Positions 47,891 to 58,930 of a DNA stretch of 64,000 nt are shown here, one piece after another (the first letter of the stretch is position 1; every line of letters starts with the position of its first letter). The DNA is taken from the NCBI GenBank assembly GCA_014773175.1, contig VXCM01000217.1, positions 310,001 to 374,000 of the forward strand, written 5' to 3'. The position numbers were made by a program, and so were the translations under genes. Source of the DNA: Lucifuga dentata. Taxonomy: Eukaryota > Chordata > Actinopteri > Ophidiiformes > Bythitidae. Under the pieces are notes generated by a model. It did not search any database. It saw nothing but the letters and a program-made list of their open reading frames with translations, and was not told where the DNA came from.

Positions 47891-48001
47891 CACAGACAGA
47901 TTTCTGTGCAAAAGTTTTTATCCTGATAAAGGCAACAAAAAATCATTTTTGAGATGCTGATTCTGACTGTGAACAACTAGGTATTATGAATGAAAACTGA
48001 A

Positions 48002-48637
48002 TTAAAGGACCATACCATCCATTTTGCATGTTTGAGCCTAATATATTCAATTTTCATACATGTAATGTTACTGGCAATTATTTCCCAAAGCATATTACTG
48101 GAACAATGAATTAAACATTTTTTCCTATCTTCCAGACTGTCATTGATTTCAGTTCATTCTGGTACGTTATTAAAATCAACTTGTTGATACTTGAAACGTT
48201 CTTGGGATAGGTANAGTTCATTCTGGTACGTTATTAAAATCAACTTGTTGATACTTGAAACGTTCTTGGGATAGGTAATCTAACATCATGAACAAGATGT
48301 TTTTTCGAAGTTTCATAATTTTAGCTTTTAAGCACAATTAAAAGTGCGCAGTGAATGTATGTCTCCACCGGGGAATATAGTCCCCTGCGTTTATCAAAAA
48401 ATTTAAAGGACCGTGACTTCATAAGGCTGCGTAGCTATTAGCAGCAGAAACATCAATTTTTAAGATAGGTGTATTGCTTGAATATTTGGTTTTGAAAGAT
48501 TAAGAGATTTTGCAGACTATCAGGAAAGCTGAAATACGTTTTATCCTTTAGGAAATAATTGTCAGTAACCTTACATGTATGAAAATTGAATGGATTAGGC
48601 TTAAACATGCAAAATAATGGGCGGTGTGGTCCTTTAA
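48002..48637. mobile_element. TTAA-ended inverted-repeat element, copy 2
   Basis: It runs from TTAAAGGACCATACCATCC to GGTGTGGTCCTTTAA. It has the same block order as copy 1 (TTCCCAAAGCATA, CAACTTGTTGATACTTGAAA, TGAATGTATGTCTCCACCGG, GCTTGAATATTTG). 636 bp as assembled; 572 bp after removing the N-joined duplication and N. Confidence 0.88.
48151..48277. repeat. 63 bp direct duplication across single N (48214)
   Basis: 48151-48213 equals 48215-48277. The other element copies carry this segment once, which shows the doubling is artificial. Confidence 0.95.
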
Positions 48638-49659
48638 GAAGGTAAGAAAAGCCAAATTCAATGAAAAGCAAAAAACCAAAAGTACTGTATGTAATATTGG
48701 GCTACACAAATACACTTGAATTGCCTAAACGTCCTTTGACCTTTTGATTCTTACAAGATAACAAATTATTTGTTGTTGATGTTCATATATAATAAGCCTT
48801 ATCTCATTATCTGGGAATAATAGATGGCAGAGATAGTATTTCATGTTGAGTCCTGCTTGTGTTATCTTTTTGCATTTTTGCTGTCATCTTGTGAGAAACC
48901 TTTTTCTCAGGGCTGAGAGGAATGTTTAATAAACTAAATACCAGCACCGTTTCTTATCTCAGAGATGATGGGATAATCGTGCTTTGATCTGGAGATCACA
49001 TGGCTACTTTCCACATTCACTGATAACACGACACTTACCACATCTTCTTTGCTCGCATTTTGAATAATCTGAATTTTGATTAAAATGGTAGGAGGTTTTC
49101 TGTCAATGCTTGAGGGAAATTCTCTTGAACTGTAGATACACGCTTCTCAGTTTTCCTATTTCAGGTGTAATGTAAATCAATCTTCCCTGTGGGAATAAGA
49201 CCAATAGCAAACCCAGGTACACCACCAAACTGAAACTGCAGCACAGATTAAACTTGGCACTACAGGCTTGTAAAATACGTGTCCTCCCTTTACTGATTGT
49301 GGAGAATAAACAGCAGAAAGTGGTTTCTTCATGATCTCATCCTCTGAGCTGGAGGTGGAACACAATGAGCCGCTCAGTGCTGCACAGCCTGTCACGCACT
49401 CAGCCAAAACATTACGCAGGGCGGGGTGCTCTTCTACTTAGTAATTCTTTATTTGCATGGATTACGGGACATGGTTAGTAAGACAGGGTCAAAGGTCTTG
49501 TGGATGGCATCCAGTTGGAATGAACAGAGGGGAAAAAAAAGAAGATGAATGAGTGAGTGCCAGGTTATTCAGTCTTCTCTGCAAAAATCCTAACAGGTTC
49601 CATACCTTTCTTCCCCTCATTCCCCCCCCCCCCANTCTCACTCTGTTTCAAGATTCAAG

Positions 49660-49714
49660 ATGGCGGCAGCGGCAGAGTTGGTCCTGGTCCGACCGCCTGT
49701 CAGCGTGTTAGTCG
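49660..49714 (+). CDS. possible first coding exon of an unidentified gene
   Basis: An ATG in the context caagATGg starts a 55 nt stretch, MAAAAELVLVRPPVSVLV plus one base, ending at a good donor GTAAGG. AAGATGGCGGC over the ATG resembles the YY1-type motif often found at vertebrate housekeeping-gene starts, and this piece is more GC-rich than its AT-rich surroundings. I do not recognise the protein, no in-frame second exon was found in the following 14 kb, and no CpG island is evident. A chance open frame is a real alternative. Confidence 0.3.
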
Positions 49715-49865
49715 GTAAGGATTGTCAGCATGTCAGCAGCAGCATAGGCCAAACTCTCTGTTTTTTTTACGTTAGGTTGTCAGTTACACAATCTAAAATT
49801 TTTTCCATCTGTTCATCTCACTGTCACTGCATCCTTCTTGTTTTCCAACATTTTCTGTCTTGGGG

Positions 49866-50687
49866 TGGAAAGTAACTACAAGTACATTTTTGTCAAATAT
49901 TGTACTTAAATACAGTTTTGTGGTACTTGTACTTGAGTACATTTGGCGATATTTTGTACTTGTACTCCACAACGTTTATCTGATTGCTGTAGTTACTGTT
50001 ACAGCAAAATAGTTGTTTTGAGGCTGTTTCCAGAGTTATTACAGTAGATTTTATTGCTAAAAACTTGTCAAGTTTTATTTTCAAATAATGCAGGACTTTT
50101 ACTTGTAATAGAGTATTTTTCCCTTGTGGTAATATTACCTTTACCACATTGTTTAAGCCAGGAGTACTCAAATACAAATCTTGGATCTTGGGGGGTTTAG
50201 GTTGCCCTAAATCAATCTGCCCTCACTGAGCCCAATGCTGTGTCAACCCATCGTTGTCATGGAGATGATGGAATGCTGAATGTGATTGGTCCAAATCCAA
50301 GCAGAGTAGACATTCTCACACAGATCATGGAGCAGTCGGATATTTAGTTTTGCTTTCTCCGCTGTGGAGGATTTTGACTCGTTGTGTTGCAGCGATGTCT
50401 TACAGATAATACAAATAAAATAATACATATGAAAAGTATAATTTGCTCAGAGTCTGGAGACATTTGTGGAGTCCGGACTTTGAAGATGACTGGTTTAAGT
50501 AGATGTATATGTGTCAATTTAAATATTGTAATTTTTAAACAATCTTAGTCAATTTATTATATTTGCTAAATTACACCGGTGCAAAACATGTAAAATTTGC
50601 GTGTTTTAATTTAGAAAATCAGATTTTTACTGCAGTGGGCCTTTAAGTAAATGACTTAAATACTTCTTCTACCACTGTTCACTCTGA
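49866..50687. repeat. teleost interspersed repeat, 'GTAACTTAAGTAC' type, copy 2
   Basis: The left end GTGGAAAGTAACTACAAGTA and the right end ACTTCTTCTACCACTG are the usual termini of this fish family. 50277-50402 matches the start of the window. No coding capacity. Confidence 0.65.
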
Positions 50688-51697
50688 ACCTCCGGTTCTT
50701 CTGTGCCTCCTTCACTTGTGTCCACGATGTGAGCCAAAGTTCTGACAGATACCAAACTTATGAAAACACTGTTGGCTCTCAATCATGAAGGTTAAACCAA
50801 CATCATCAGCACTGAGGAAACGCAACACGACAACAAAAGTGTTTCTTTTCAGTACTGCAAACAAAGCAGCACTACATGAAGCCTTTAAAAGGCAGAAAAA
50901 TGTAGTGGAGGCAAAATATGTTTCACATTACGAGCCATTATGTTGATTTATGATTGATAGATGGATGGACTGCGAGCGAGACTTTTCTTAGATGGGAAAA
51001 AGTCAATCTATAATGCTGCACCGAACATTTTCAGCATTTTAAAATACCACGGTTACCCCTTTATTTCCCCATGGCTCTACACTATTTGTCACGAGCAATT
51101 TTATTTCACGTGCACGCCTGATACTTTTCACATGTATCCCAAAGCTCTGAAAGGAGGCACAGGTCACTGACCCCTCACTGTCAAGGAAACGTCAGACATT
51201 ATCATCTGCAGATTTTTCAAATAAAAACAAGCTCCACGTGTGGCGGTTCAAAAGAGATTCCATCCAGATTATTCATCCTTTACTTGCTGCTCGCCACGTT
51301 CCACTTATTATTTGGAAATTGACCGTAGCAGAAAGTCATTTTGTTGTCTGCAAGCTCCTGGTGTCTTTTGATGTTGTAGCACCACTGTGTACATAGAGTG
51401 ACAACAGGCTATTTTAGGTCATATCTCTTTAAGGCCCCTTCCTGAAAACCTGCTCTGTTCTGATTGGCCAGCTGCATCAGGCCTGAGTTGACAACTCCCA
51501 TAGACTGCAAAACATGGATGCTGGCAAAACATTCGTTCATTAGTGGGTGTGTCCAGTCAGGTGTGTCGGCAGGTAAATTCAGATGTCTTATATATTGATA
51601 AAAATGGTGCGGAAGAAAACAATTAATCAAAAACAAAACAAAACTTTATCTTACTGGATGCATTTCAGGCATCGACCTTAACATATGCCTCCTGATA

Positions 51698-51778
51698 GCG
51701 GCATGATGGTGGAGTGGTTAGCATTGTTGCCTCACAGTAAGATGCTCCTCCAGTTTCCCCAACCATCAAAAGCATGTG
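51698..51778 (+). repeat. 5' fragment of the tRNA-like-headed teleost repeat
   Basis: GGTGGAGTGGTTAGCATTGT, TGCCTCACAGTAAGA and CCCCAACCATCAAAAGCATG. It is truncated where TTAA-ended copy 3 begins, suggesting that copy 3 inserted into it. Confidence 0.6.
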
Positions 51779-52703
51779 TTAAAGGACCATACCGGCAATT
51801 TAGCATATTTGAACCTAATATATTCCATTTTCAGACACGTAACGTTACTGACAATCATTTCCCAAAGCATACTACTGTAACGGTGAATTAAAAAATGTTT
51901 TCCTACCTTCCAGACCACCACTGGTTTCAGATCTGGTACGCTATTAAAATCAACTTGTTGATACTTGAACTGTTCTTGGGATAGGTAATCCATTATTGTG
52001 AACAAAACGTCTATTCAGGGTTTTTTTTCGAAGTTACTTAATTTTAGCGTTTAAGTGCAATGAAAAAGACAGAGTGATCTGAATGGTGAAATGATTGCTG
52101 CAAACTCATAAAACCGTATTACACTACTGGTGTACTGATGCCATACTCTGGATGGTGGATTGCAGTTAGCCATAGCCTGTGCTGTTCTAAATTAGTAGGA
52201 AAAGTATGAAAACGCAGTTGTTCCAAATCGTAACACCTGTAAGAATGTTTGCATCCAGGAACAACACACTTCATGGTTTTAGCATTATCTTCCAACTTTG
52301 TGTTTCCCAGAGATACAGTGCTGTGTTGTGCTTCATGGAGGAGTCTATCCAGTCAGATTCACTTTTAGATGGGACAACTGTCCTTGTTGACTGATCCACC
52401 ACAGAACTACACAGAAGAAACGTACGTCTCCATCGGGTAAAATAGTCCCAAAAGAAGACCTGCGTTTATTGAAAAATTTAAATGACCATGACTTCATAAG
52501 GCTGCGCAACTATTAGCAGGAGAAACATCGATTTTTAAAGTGGGTGTGTCGCTTGAATATTTGATTTTGAAAGATTAAGAGATTTTGCAAAATATCAGGA
52601 AAGCTGAAATACGGTTTTATCTTTTGGGAAATGATTGTCATATGTAACATGAAAATTGAATATAGAGACTCAAACATGCAAAATGGACGGTATGGTCCTT
52701 TAA
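51779..52703. mobile_element. TTAA-ended element, copy 3, with ~345 bp extra interior
   Basis: Runs from TTAAAGGACCATACCGGC to GGTATGGTCCTTTAA. 925 bp against ~570-620 bp in its relatives. The extra block lies at about 52068-52415, between GTTTAAGTGCAATGAAAAAG and GTACGTCTCCATCGGG. It has a short open frame (52206-52394) with no recognised domain. Confidence 0.82.
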
Positions 52704-52863
52704 GGCTGGTTTATGCTTAACTTTGATTCGGATGTGATAGTGGGCACCTGGAAAATGTGGCGTAATTGTAGCCAAATCAGCCGGCCAGGGAGCCGCTTTT
52801 GAGGGTCACTCGCATGGTCGGTTTTTGAAACAAAGCAGACAGCATTTGTGTGACATAAATCCA

Positions 52864-52986
52864 CCTTCGTTGCCAATTGGCGAAGCATTGGGTTTGTGTT
52901 TGTGTTTGGGGGTGGGTGTGGGAGNCCTTCGTTGCCAATTGGCGAAGCATTGGGTTTGTGTTTGTGTTTGGGGGTGGGTGTGGGAG
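52864..52986. repeat. 61 bp direct duplication across single N (52925)
   Basis: 52864-52924 equals 52926-52986; probable contig-end overlap. Confidence 0.9.
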
Positions 52987-53824
52987 TGTGGGTGGGTAAT
53001 AATGGCTTGATCCTGCAGCAGAGGGGATCAATGAAGTGTAAACTTAACCTAAATGTACTATATTACACTAAAAAAGAGGGGGAAAATAACAAAAAATCAT
53101 ACTTTAACTGATGCTCTTGAAAGCTATAAAAATTATAAAATGATCATTACCGTAATTTGATTTTTATTGTGTTTGTATGACCAATAAATTAATGAAATTT
53201 TAAATGTCTTTCCAAAATACTATGGGCCTGTTTTATTGCTTGGATCATAGTGTAACAACTAAGATACAGAAACACTCAAAAAGTTATGATAACCTGCGAT
53301 ATTTGCAGTAGTTCATGCTATAATTACCATTTGCAAGCGCATATATTTTCCTTGATAACAGACCATAAAATAGATTAAGAACAGGATGACAAAAGGCAGA
53401 TCCTGGTCTGAGAACCACAACCCTTATATTATCTTTTTACTTCAAATCAAATCCTTCAAACTCAGACGAATTACTGTAATCCACAGAGATGCTGCTTCAC
53501 ATCAAACCACTTAAAGCTTAACTTTAAAACCAATTTACGTTCATGACGATGATGTGCTTCTGGTTTTGCTTCGGAATTTCAGTTAAGTTGTGAGGTTTCT
53601 GTTGTAGCAGATGTTCTGTCTCACTTGCTTCTTCTCTTACACTTTATTATTTTTTTTCCCTCCCTCTTGTCTTCTATGAATTACATTCACATGCAACTAT
53701 TCTGCATTTAATAATTCATATTCAGTGGTGCATTCAGTGCCAATGCAGAAAGCAGCGTGATGTTAATATAGCACAGTAAAGTGTGTCTATCCATGTGTTT
53801 TAGTGATCTGACCTTAAACACACC

Positions 53825-54388
53825 TTAAAGGACCATACCAGTAGTTTTCCATGTATGAACCCAGTAAATACTAATAAATATAAATGTAATGTTATTACCA
53901 ACCATTTTCCCAAACTTAAAATCAGATTTTAATCTTTCAAAATCAGATGTTCAGGTAATACACATGCCTTAAAATTCAGTGTTTCGACTGCTAACATTTA
54001 TGCACAATTGTAGAAGACACAGTCGTTTCAATTTCTCAGTAAAAGCAGCGTTTTCCTGGGACTGTATTCTCTGGCAGAGAAATAGATTTTCTTCTGGGTA
54101 ACTCCATGTTGCATCAATTAAATTAGCTAATTTCGACAAAAAATAAGAACAGCATGTGGTTCATTGTGTTGGATTACCTATATCAAACACATTTCAAGTC
54201 TCTATAAATTGATTTTTGTAGTGTACAGGAATAAACTGAAACCAGTGGCAGTCTGCAAGGTAGGAAAAACAATTTTAACATTTGCAGCTCCAGTAGTATG
54301 TTTTGGAAAATGGTTGACAGCAATATACCATGTATGTGGTTGTATTTATTAAGGTCAAACATGCAAAATCACTGGTATGCTCCTTTAA
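53825..54388. mobile_element. TTAA-ended element, sister subfamily B
   Basis: Runs from TTAAAGGACCATACCAGTAG to CACTGGTATGCTCCTTTAA (564 bp). It shares the first ~15 bp and the CATGCAAAATCA block with the main family. It differs inside: AAATACTAATAAATA and TGTATTTATTAAGGTCAAAC replace the main-family blocks. Confidence 0.8.
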
Positions 54389-54414
54389 CTATGCTTTTCA
54401 TTTGGCAGATATGT

Positions 54415-55021
54415 TTAAAGGACCATACCATCCATTTTGCATGTTTGAGCATATATTCAAACACATAATGTTACTGACAGTCATTTCTCAAAGCATACTA
54501 CTGGAACAGTGAATTAATTTTTTTTTTTCCTACCTTCCAGACTGCCACTGGTTTCAGTTCATTCTGACTTTTAATACTTGAAACATTTTTAGGATAGTTA
54601 ATCCATTATCGTGAACAAGATGCATATTCAAGTTTTTTTTTTTTCGAAGCTTCATAATTTTAGCGTTTAATTCCAATAAAAAGCGGGAGTGAATGTATGT
54701 CTCCACCAGGAATATAGTCCCAAAAGAAGACCTTTATTTATGGAAAAATCTAGCGATTAGCAGGCGAAACATCGATTTTTAAGGTGGGTGTATCGCTTGA
54801 ATATTTGATTTTGAAAGATTAANTTAGCAGGCGAAACATCGATTTTTAAGGTGGGTGTATCGCTTGAATATTTGATTTTGAAAGATTAATAGGTTTTACA
54901 AAATATCATGAAAGCTGAAATATGGTTTTATCCTTTGGGAAATGACTGTCAGTAACCTTATGTGTATGACAACTGAATATATTAGGCTCAAACATGCAAA
55001 ATGGGTGGTATGCTCCTTTAA
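54415..55021. mobile_element. TTAA-ended inverted-repeat element, copy 4
   Basis: Runs from TTAAAGGACCATACCATCC to GGTATGCTCCTTTAA, starting only 26 bp after the subfamily B copy ends. 607 bp as assembled, 540 bp after removing the N-joined duplication. Confidence 0.87.
54757..54889. repeat. 66 bp direct duplication across single N (54823)
   Basis: 54757-54822 equals 54824-54889. Sister element copies carry it once, so it is artificial. Confidence 0.95.
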
Positions 55022-56180
55022 CATGAACATTCTGTGTGAGACATTGGAATAAAACATAATCCCACCAGCACTATGCTTAGCAAATACATTCAATATGAAT
55101 AAGATAAACATATTTATAATGACCGGTCTGATAGTGTGGAGCATTTTGGAGAAACCCTCCATCATTCTGGAATCACAAAGTGAAGAAATATTGTTTTGGC
55201 ACTTTTCTAATTCAAAGTTTTGTATTTCCACTCAGCTTGTCTTCAGAGCCAGAAATCTCAGCATCCCTCTGGCTGATTGGAGAAGATCTTCTCCATCATT
55301 CTGTCTTAAACAGACAGTTCTTAGTTTGAGATGAACCTTCCCATAAGTAAAACAGGGAAATAGGGAGTATTTACTGTAATAGGGAGATCAGTTTGAGCTT
55401 TGGGCCAAGAAGAGACGTGGATCAGCCTTATCATCCAGGCGAGCCAACGGCTTGTCATCTCAGTTTAAAGCGTTGGACTGCTTAAGTACTCGAGGCAAAT
55501 TTGCTCAACACTTTGTTTAGATTAAGTTGGAGGGGAAGAAGTATTGCTAAGCAGCTTGGCTTATATCCACATTATTTTTGCTTCATTACTTGTATTTGAA
55601 TCCAGGTTGCGTTACTCTGACAAACATACAGTACGTGCAGTTTTAGCAACTTTGCATCTCCAGTTTTAGGCATTGTTATTAATTAGATAATTCCAGAATT
55701 TTCATTATTTTATTCCAGTTTCTCCAAAATGGGAGATACAATTTTTTTTTCACACTGTTACTCTTTCCACCATTGGTAGTTCTTGCATAGTTCATGCTTC
55801 TGTCTGTTGATTTTGTTGCAAGTAAAACTGATGGATAAAATACAACTTTGAGAATATCATCAGAGAAATGAGACGATTCTGAGTGCTCATAACACAATAA
55901 ACCATTACTGTAAATTACAGCTAAGTGTTTTTTTGAAAGGACTGAGTCACAGCAGCTGTGGGTCGTTGTCGGAGATGAGTCAAGGCACCGTGACTCCTGT
56001 GTCTGATTACCGCGCCTTGTCTCAGGGCTGCACACATCTCCCAGGACGTCTCACAGGCTGCTTCTGTGAAGACGATGAGAAAACAGGACAAACTGCTTTG
56101 GCCCCTGTGAGTAACGAAACCACATTTGTTTTCTTTTGCACGAAATGAGAGAGAAAGGGAGAGAGAGAGAAAGAGAGAAT

Positions 56181-56799
56181 TTAAAGGACCATTACACCCA
56201 TTTTGCATGTTTGAGCCTAATATATTCAGTTTCCATACATGCAACGTTACTGACAATCATTTGCCAAAGCATACTACTGGAACGGTGAATTTCAAAAATG
56301 TTTTTCCTCCCTTCCAGACCGCCATTGCTTTCAGTTCATTCTGGTACACTATTAAAATCACCTTGTTGATACTTGAAATGTTCTTGGGATAGGTAATCCA
56401 TCATCGTGAACATATCGCATCGTGAAGACGTATATTAAGCTTTTTTTTTTTTAGTTTAGAAGTTTAGAAGTTATGTAATTTTAGCGTTTAAGCACAATAA
56501 AAAGCGTGGAGCAAATGCATGTCTCTGCTGGGAATATAGTCTCAAAAGAAGACCTGTGCTTATCGAAAAATTTTAATGACCGTGACTTCATAATTTTCCA
56601 TAACTATTAACAGGCAAAACATGGATTTTTAAAGTGGGTGTATCGCTTGAATATTTGATTTTGAAAGATTAAGAGATTTTGCAAAATATCAAGAAAGCTG
56701 AAATATGGTTTTATCCTTTGGGAAATATTGTCAGTAATGTAACATGTATGAAAATTGAATATATTAGGCTCAAGCAAAAAGGCCGATATGGTCCTTTAA
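56181..56799. mobile_element. TTAA-ended inverted-repeat element, copy 5
   Basis: 619 bp from TTAAAGGACCATTACACCC to GATATGGTCCTTTAA, directly after a GA-rich tract. Same block order as copies 1 to 4; no transposase frame. Confidence 0.87.
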
Positions 56800-57164
56800 T
56801 CTAGAATATAATTTAAGATGAAGGCATTAAACTCTTCAAAAATGTACGTACAAGGTTTGTACATAAAATCCTTGTATCTATATTTTTGTGTGGAATTGTG
56901 TCTCCAGTATTGAATATTTTCATTGTTTTATTTCAGAATTTTTAATACGAAAGGATCTTGAGGATATAAAATTGTTAAAACTATCTGGGAAAAAATTTGT
57001 ATCACCAATTTTTGGAGATTTTCATAACTAATGCACTAAAATGCATCAGATCAGTTAATAGATCAATAATTTAAATCTCTGATACCTCAGTTACTGCAAA
57101 TTTACTTCAGTATAATCTCTACTTCAGGACCTGTACTTGAGTGTTTTAGAGTGTGGTATTAATA

Positions 57165-57243
57165 CATTTAGCAGTAATATAGCATATATGCAGGTTGTAT
57201 TTATTGGGCTCAAACATGCAAAATCACCAGTATGGTCCTTTAA
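57165..57243. mobile_element. solo right end of TTAA-ended subfamily B
   Basis: TTGTATTTATTGGGCTCAAA, CATGCAAAATCACCAGTATG and GTCCTTTAA match the right end of the 53825-54388 element; the left end is missing. Confidence 0.7.
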
Positions 57244-58564
57244 GTGCATAAAGATTGCAATGGGCCAAAGTAGATGGTGTGGTTGTAGATATCGGAGTTG
57301 CATCTTAACAGGGTTGTTTTTGTTTTACACTCATACTAAATGGTTTTTAATTTGGAAAAATAGCTTTGGCTTCTGTCCGATGACAACAACAGTACACATA
57401 ATTGAGATATCAGGCACAGAGAGCTGTGAGAGATGAAGATATATGGAGGCGCTGTGGATAAATCACAGGTGTCCCCCACGGCCCCACATTTCCTGTCATG
57501 TCCAGAAAATACAGTAGACTCCATCCATAACCTCAGCGTGAGAGTTCACTCTCATCACTGTCACCTCGCCGACCGCTTCACCTCCCTTCATCCCCACCTG
57601 CCCTCATCCCCACCTCCCATCGCTGCAAAAACAGGAATTCAAGAAAGGTTCGAGATCTTGACTTGTCTGATTCAATGTTATTTTTTCACGTCCAAGGAAA
57701 ATAACCTTATCAGACACCACATGCACTAAATTACTAGACTGTTCTTGAGCTAATTGGTCTTGATTTATATTCGAAAGTTATTCTGCTTCTTTTTCAGCTC
57801 GAGCTCGAGTACAATAAAGTCTGAAAAGTAGATTGAAAACATAAATATCCAAAACATCTTTAATAATAAAAAAAAGAATTAAATGTATCAAGAAATCTTA
57901 AAAGGTAATCTTTTTCTATCATCATACCTCTAAAACTTTTATTTTCTTCAAACAATTGCAAAACATCAGCCTGTGCAGTGGGATTATTTCAGCCTGTTTC
58001 ACATACAAATCAAATTGCTTCAGGAATTTTATGGAACTGAATAATCAGACCAAAGAAGGCAGGTCGCTGCACTACAATCAAGAAAATGACATTTAAATCA
58101 AGAAGGTTCTTCCACATGATTGATGTGATCCAGAGATTTGTCACAAGCAAAAATTTTGTCATCCTATTTTAAAACATTGGGTGGAATCCTTAAAAAAGAA
58201 CAAGGCACATGGCATAACATCAAATAAGCTCATTCATAAAGCTTCCTGTATGTTGATTAGCTTAGTGTTGTCACACATGTTGTGTAAAATGTGTCACAGG
58301 TAAAAGCCAATGAAGACTGTCATGTTAATGAGCTGCAATAAATATTTAAGAGATTTATTCTGCTCCCTCTGGTGTCAAAACAGAACTGACATGTTAAATT
58401 GTCAAAGGAAACCCAAATTCTCTGCTTTAGACCACATTATAAGAGATTGACACTTATGTAACAGAGATATGAGAGCCACACCCACATGAGGTGAATGTGC
58501 TGTTTGTTGAGTGTGAGAGAGAGACACAGATCGTAGTGGATGATGTTTGAGGAAGAGGAGCAGT

Positions 58565-58930
58565 GCCACTAGAATGTGTGCAAGATCAGACCAAAACTGG
58601 CCATTTAAATACACTGACTGATCAACTAAGTGGGCTTAAATATCAAACTTATTGATCACTAATGCATGAGGAAAATAATTTCATACCACTGAAATTTACC
58701 ACCAAACTGAAACAGTTCTTAATTTGTTTAGGACAGTGTGTTTTATGAATCACTTCCCCAACATATTAAAAAAAGAAAAAAAAAAAACAAAAACATAATA
58801 TCGCCTCTTTCAGGCCACAAGCTGAACGGTGCCGGTAACAGTCGTTTATGAATGAGGAAACATGGCTGCATGATGATATTTTCCCTTATTGACATTAAAT
58901 CTGGCTGGGAGTTTTATGAAGTCCACCCAT
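58565..58930. repeat. dispersed repeat, copy B
   Basis: Second copy of the family at 14453-14790, ~44 kb away in the same orientation. Shares ACACTGACTGATCAACT-type, CTGAAATTTACCACCA, GTGTGTTTTATGAATCA and GAGGAAACATGGCTGCATGA motifs. Confidence 0.7.

Larger units (their letters stand above)
42773..49659 (+). other. intergenic or 3' flanking DNA
   Basis: No open frame here has the composition, splice signals or motifs of a real exon. It holds an AAAG run (43867-43894), a poly-A tract (about 45177-45202), a trinucleotide-rich stretch (45395-45436), a GT microsatellite, a 31 bp-arm palindrome, a foldback remnant (47690-47890) and one TTAA-ended element (48002-48637). Confidence 0.6.
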
